Shown here piece by piece: positions 63,801 to 64,000 of a stretch of DNA of 64,000 nt. The notes under the pieces were generated by a model, which saw only the letters and a list, made by a program, of their open reading frames with translations, did no database searches and was not told where the DNA came from. How positions within the stretch are numbered: the first letter of the stretch is position 1; each line of letters opens with the position of its first letter. Source of the stretch: Lewinellaceae bacterium (GTDB lineage Bacteria > Bacteroidota > Bacteroidia > Chitinophagales > Saprospiraceae); contig JACJYI010000005.1 of NCBI GenBank assembly GCA_020636225.1, forward strand, positions 310,001-374,000. The letters run 5' to 3'. The position numbers were made by a program, and so were the translations under genes.

Positions 63801-64000
63801 GACCGATGTCCTGGATTGTCTGACCTGTCCCCAGACCACCCTGGGGCCGGTGACCGTGACCCAGGACGTGCTGGTGACCGCCATGACCGCCCAGGGCTGC
63901 GTGGGCACCGACCTGCTGACCATCACCCTGGGTGGCAAGCCGGACGATCCGGTGAAGGTGTATGTCCCCAATAGTTTTACCCCCAACAATGACGGCATCA
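60895..64000 (+). CDS. Giant T9SS-secreted Cys-repeat protein 6 (3' end outside window)
   Basis: The frame is open from the ATG at 60895 to the window end (1035 codons), so the protein is incomplete. The signal is MRQLLICFLIGVSGWTLTAQ, then CDNGIDDDGNGLIDLQDPAC. The jelly-roll-like domain has KIPNPSFENFNCCPNGPAQM and LMIGPPCVLPPNYGSG. PKD/Ig-like blocks lie to about residue 600. Six modules are seen at about 612-853 (for example TCDPQAAGWSSTLLANQWGC), fewer than in the others. The SprB-like module is AETCAGDGDGQILVAATGGG. The window ends within the start of a type B sorting domain (VYVPNSFTPNNDGI). It shares its promoter region and signal with protein 5 but is otherwise diverged and more GC-rich. 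Confidence 0.88.
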   Translation, partial: MRQLLICFLIGVSGWTLTAQEICDNGIDDDGNGLIDLQDPACECNGIYIPVDVTDKIPNPSFENFNCCPNGPAQMNCAKGWIQATSGTSDYFHTCGYLFVPMVAAGLVPFPDGEGCSGTIYSDSWKEYIAACLSSPLLAGKEYELTLQIASTPITATGDICNNGVIYYPDVEVTFFGSANCISSPLSTYDCPSVIDPGWQVIGSAVYSPADQWGELTLTLTPSITVNALMIGPPCVLPPNYGSGAPCYPYFYYDDLHLQENQPIDPPEIILTGQPCDGDMVLSAYINHSGGEWQWYLDGVALPGETGDGLNVSLFNYPSGTYTARYLFDGDCVTSEIDVEVIVIEPTFEDLLICQGDTAVCAGQIFVEAGAWPVNLTSWQGCDSVVYCVVDLYDGGGVTTLTVDTCGPVSLQVCGQIIDSTGHYEVHCQGSQGCDSIVMVEATILQPALAIQPPPILDCAFGASIPLEAVPGSGPGSAILWTGPPGGIAGPVDALVIQARLPGQYCATLTQMVGTASCSIQVCVDVLQDTVPPANPQFPGVSPVCMGDSVILQAWPIDPGDSLVWSDPGGSWLNDTSFWWSGVSPGANAMCLWARNACTVSDTVCQVVSVLKPDTTMVSLATCDSLQVGQDTLYLTNLAGCDSLVVRNTFYSGQFIDQALVTLCGQGQSYQDTVLLTGGPCDSLLITSYNYQPSDTTWRVETTCDPQAAGWSSTLLANQWGCDSLVLTEVQLLPTDTVLLTALTCDAAQAGTTATVWANQWGCDSLVVTETVYVGSDTQYVQIQTCDPAQAGTSTKVLAGMYCDSVVVTEITWVAAILTRDTLVDCDQTSTTLDTMTFAASGGCDSLVITLREGGSFLPEVEPLAETCAGDGDGQILVAATGGGLPPFLYRLDQGPWQSGPVFPDLSPGIYSVEMEDSRGCRKTVTGVTVASGQVVIVDAGPDRTVLSGDLVALSAQSVPPAVQWLWTATDVLDCLTCPQTTLGPVTVTQDVLVTAMTAQGCVGTDLLTITLGGKPDDPVKVYVPNSFTPNNDGI

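Overview
The window looks like a chromosome segment from a Bacteroidota bacterium, most likely of the Saprospiria. The evidence is eight recognisable type IX secretion (T9SS) cargo proteins or T9SS-style tails, DUF2480, SprB-type repeats, and a TAnnTTTG -7 promoter motif upstream of rpsF, scpB and serC. Housekeeping DNA is moderately GC-rich. Several accessory genes are clearly AT-rich and look imported. No tRNA, rRNA or CRISPR was seen.

Layout. 0-15 kb: small conserved genes (DUF4287/DUF5655, cupin lipoprotein, DUF4256, Ycf48-like lipoprotein, TraB/GumN, NTF2-like lipoprotein with NmrA, Crp/Fnr and HxlR regulators, paired ABM-like lipoproteins, an Ntn-hydrolase/membrane fusion, an OYE-type flavin oxidoreductase) plus two gene remnants near 2.1-2.6 kb. 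15-27 kb: an accessory zone downstream of radA. It holds a Fic protein, an IS5-type element, an IS91-type element with a linked tyrosine recombinase, an RlaP-like gene between large imperfect palindromes, and two decayed copies of the radA 3' end. 27-41 kb: mostly core genes (radA, scpB, DUF2480, rpsF-rpsR-rplI, DUF4349, esterase, YgjP-like peptidase, serC), separated by strongly repetitive intergenic DNA and one IS3-type element.

41.5-64 kb: six consecutive same-strand genes for giant secreted proteins, five complete and the last cut by the window end. Each has a signal peptide, an adhesin-like N-terminal region, 6-9 two-cysteine modules of about 41 residues, a SprB-like module and a T9SS type B ('gliding motility-associated') C-terminus. 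They total 49 modules. The third gene looks like a recombinant of the two subfamilies, and the last three genes sit in tandemly duplicated segments that include their intergenic DNA. This array is the most unusual feature of the window.

A second theme is small repeats. Five different tandem repeats (GTCGGAA, GAGAGTA, GACAACT, CAAATCN, GGGATGA types) all have a 7-bp period. There is also a dimeric higher-order repeat at 35.1-36.2 kb, several palindromic families, and a REPIN-like twin hairpin present in only one copy of a duplicated intergenic region. A third theme is same-strand 3'-end duplications downstream of two unrelated genes (DUF5655 and radA), which suggests elements that insert at gene ends and leave the old end behind.
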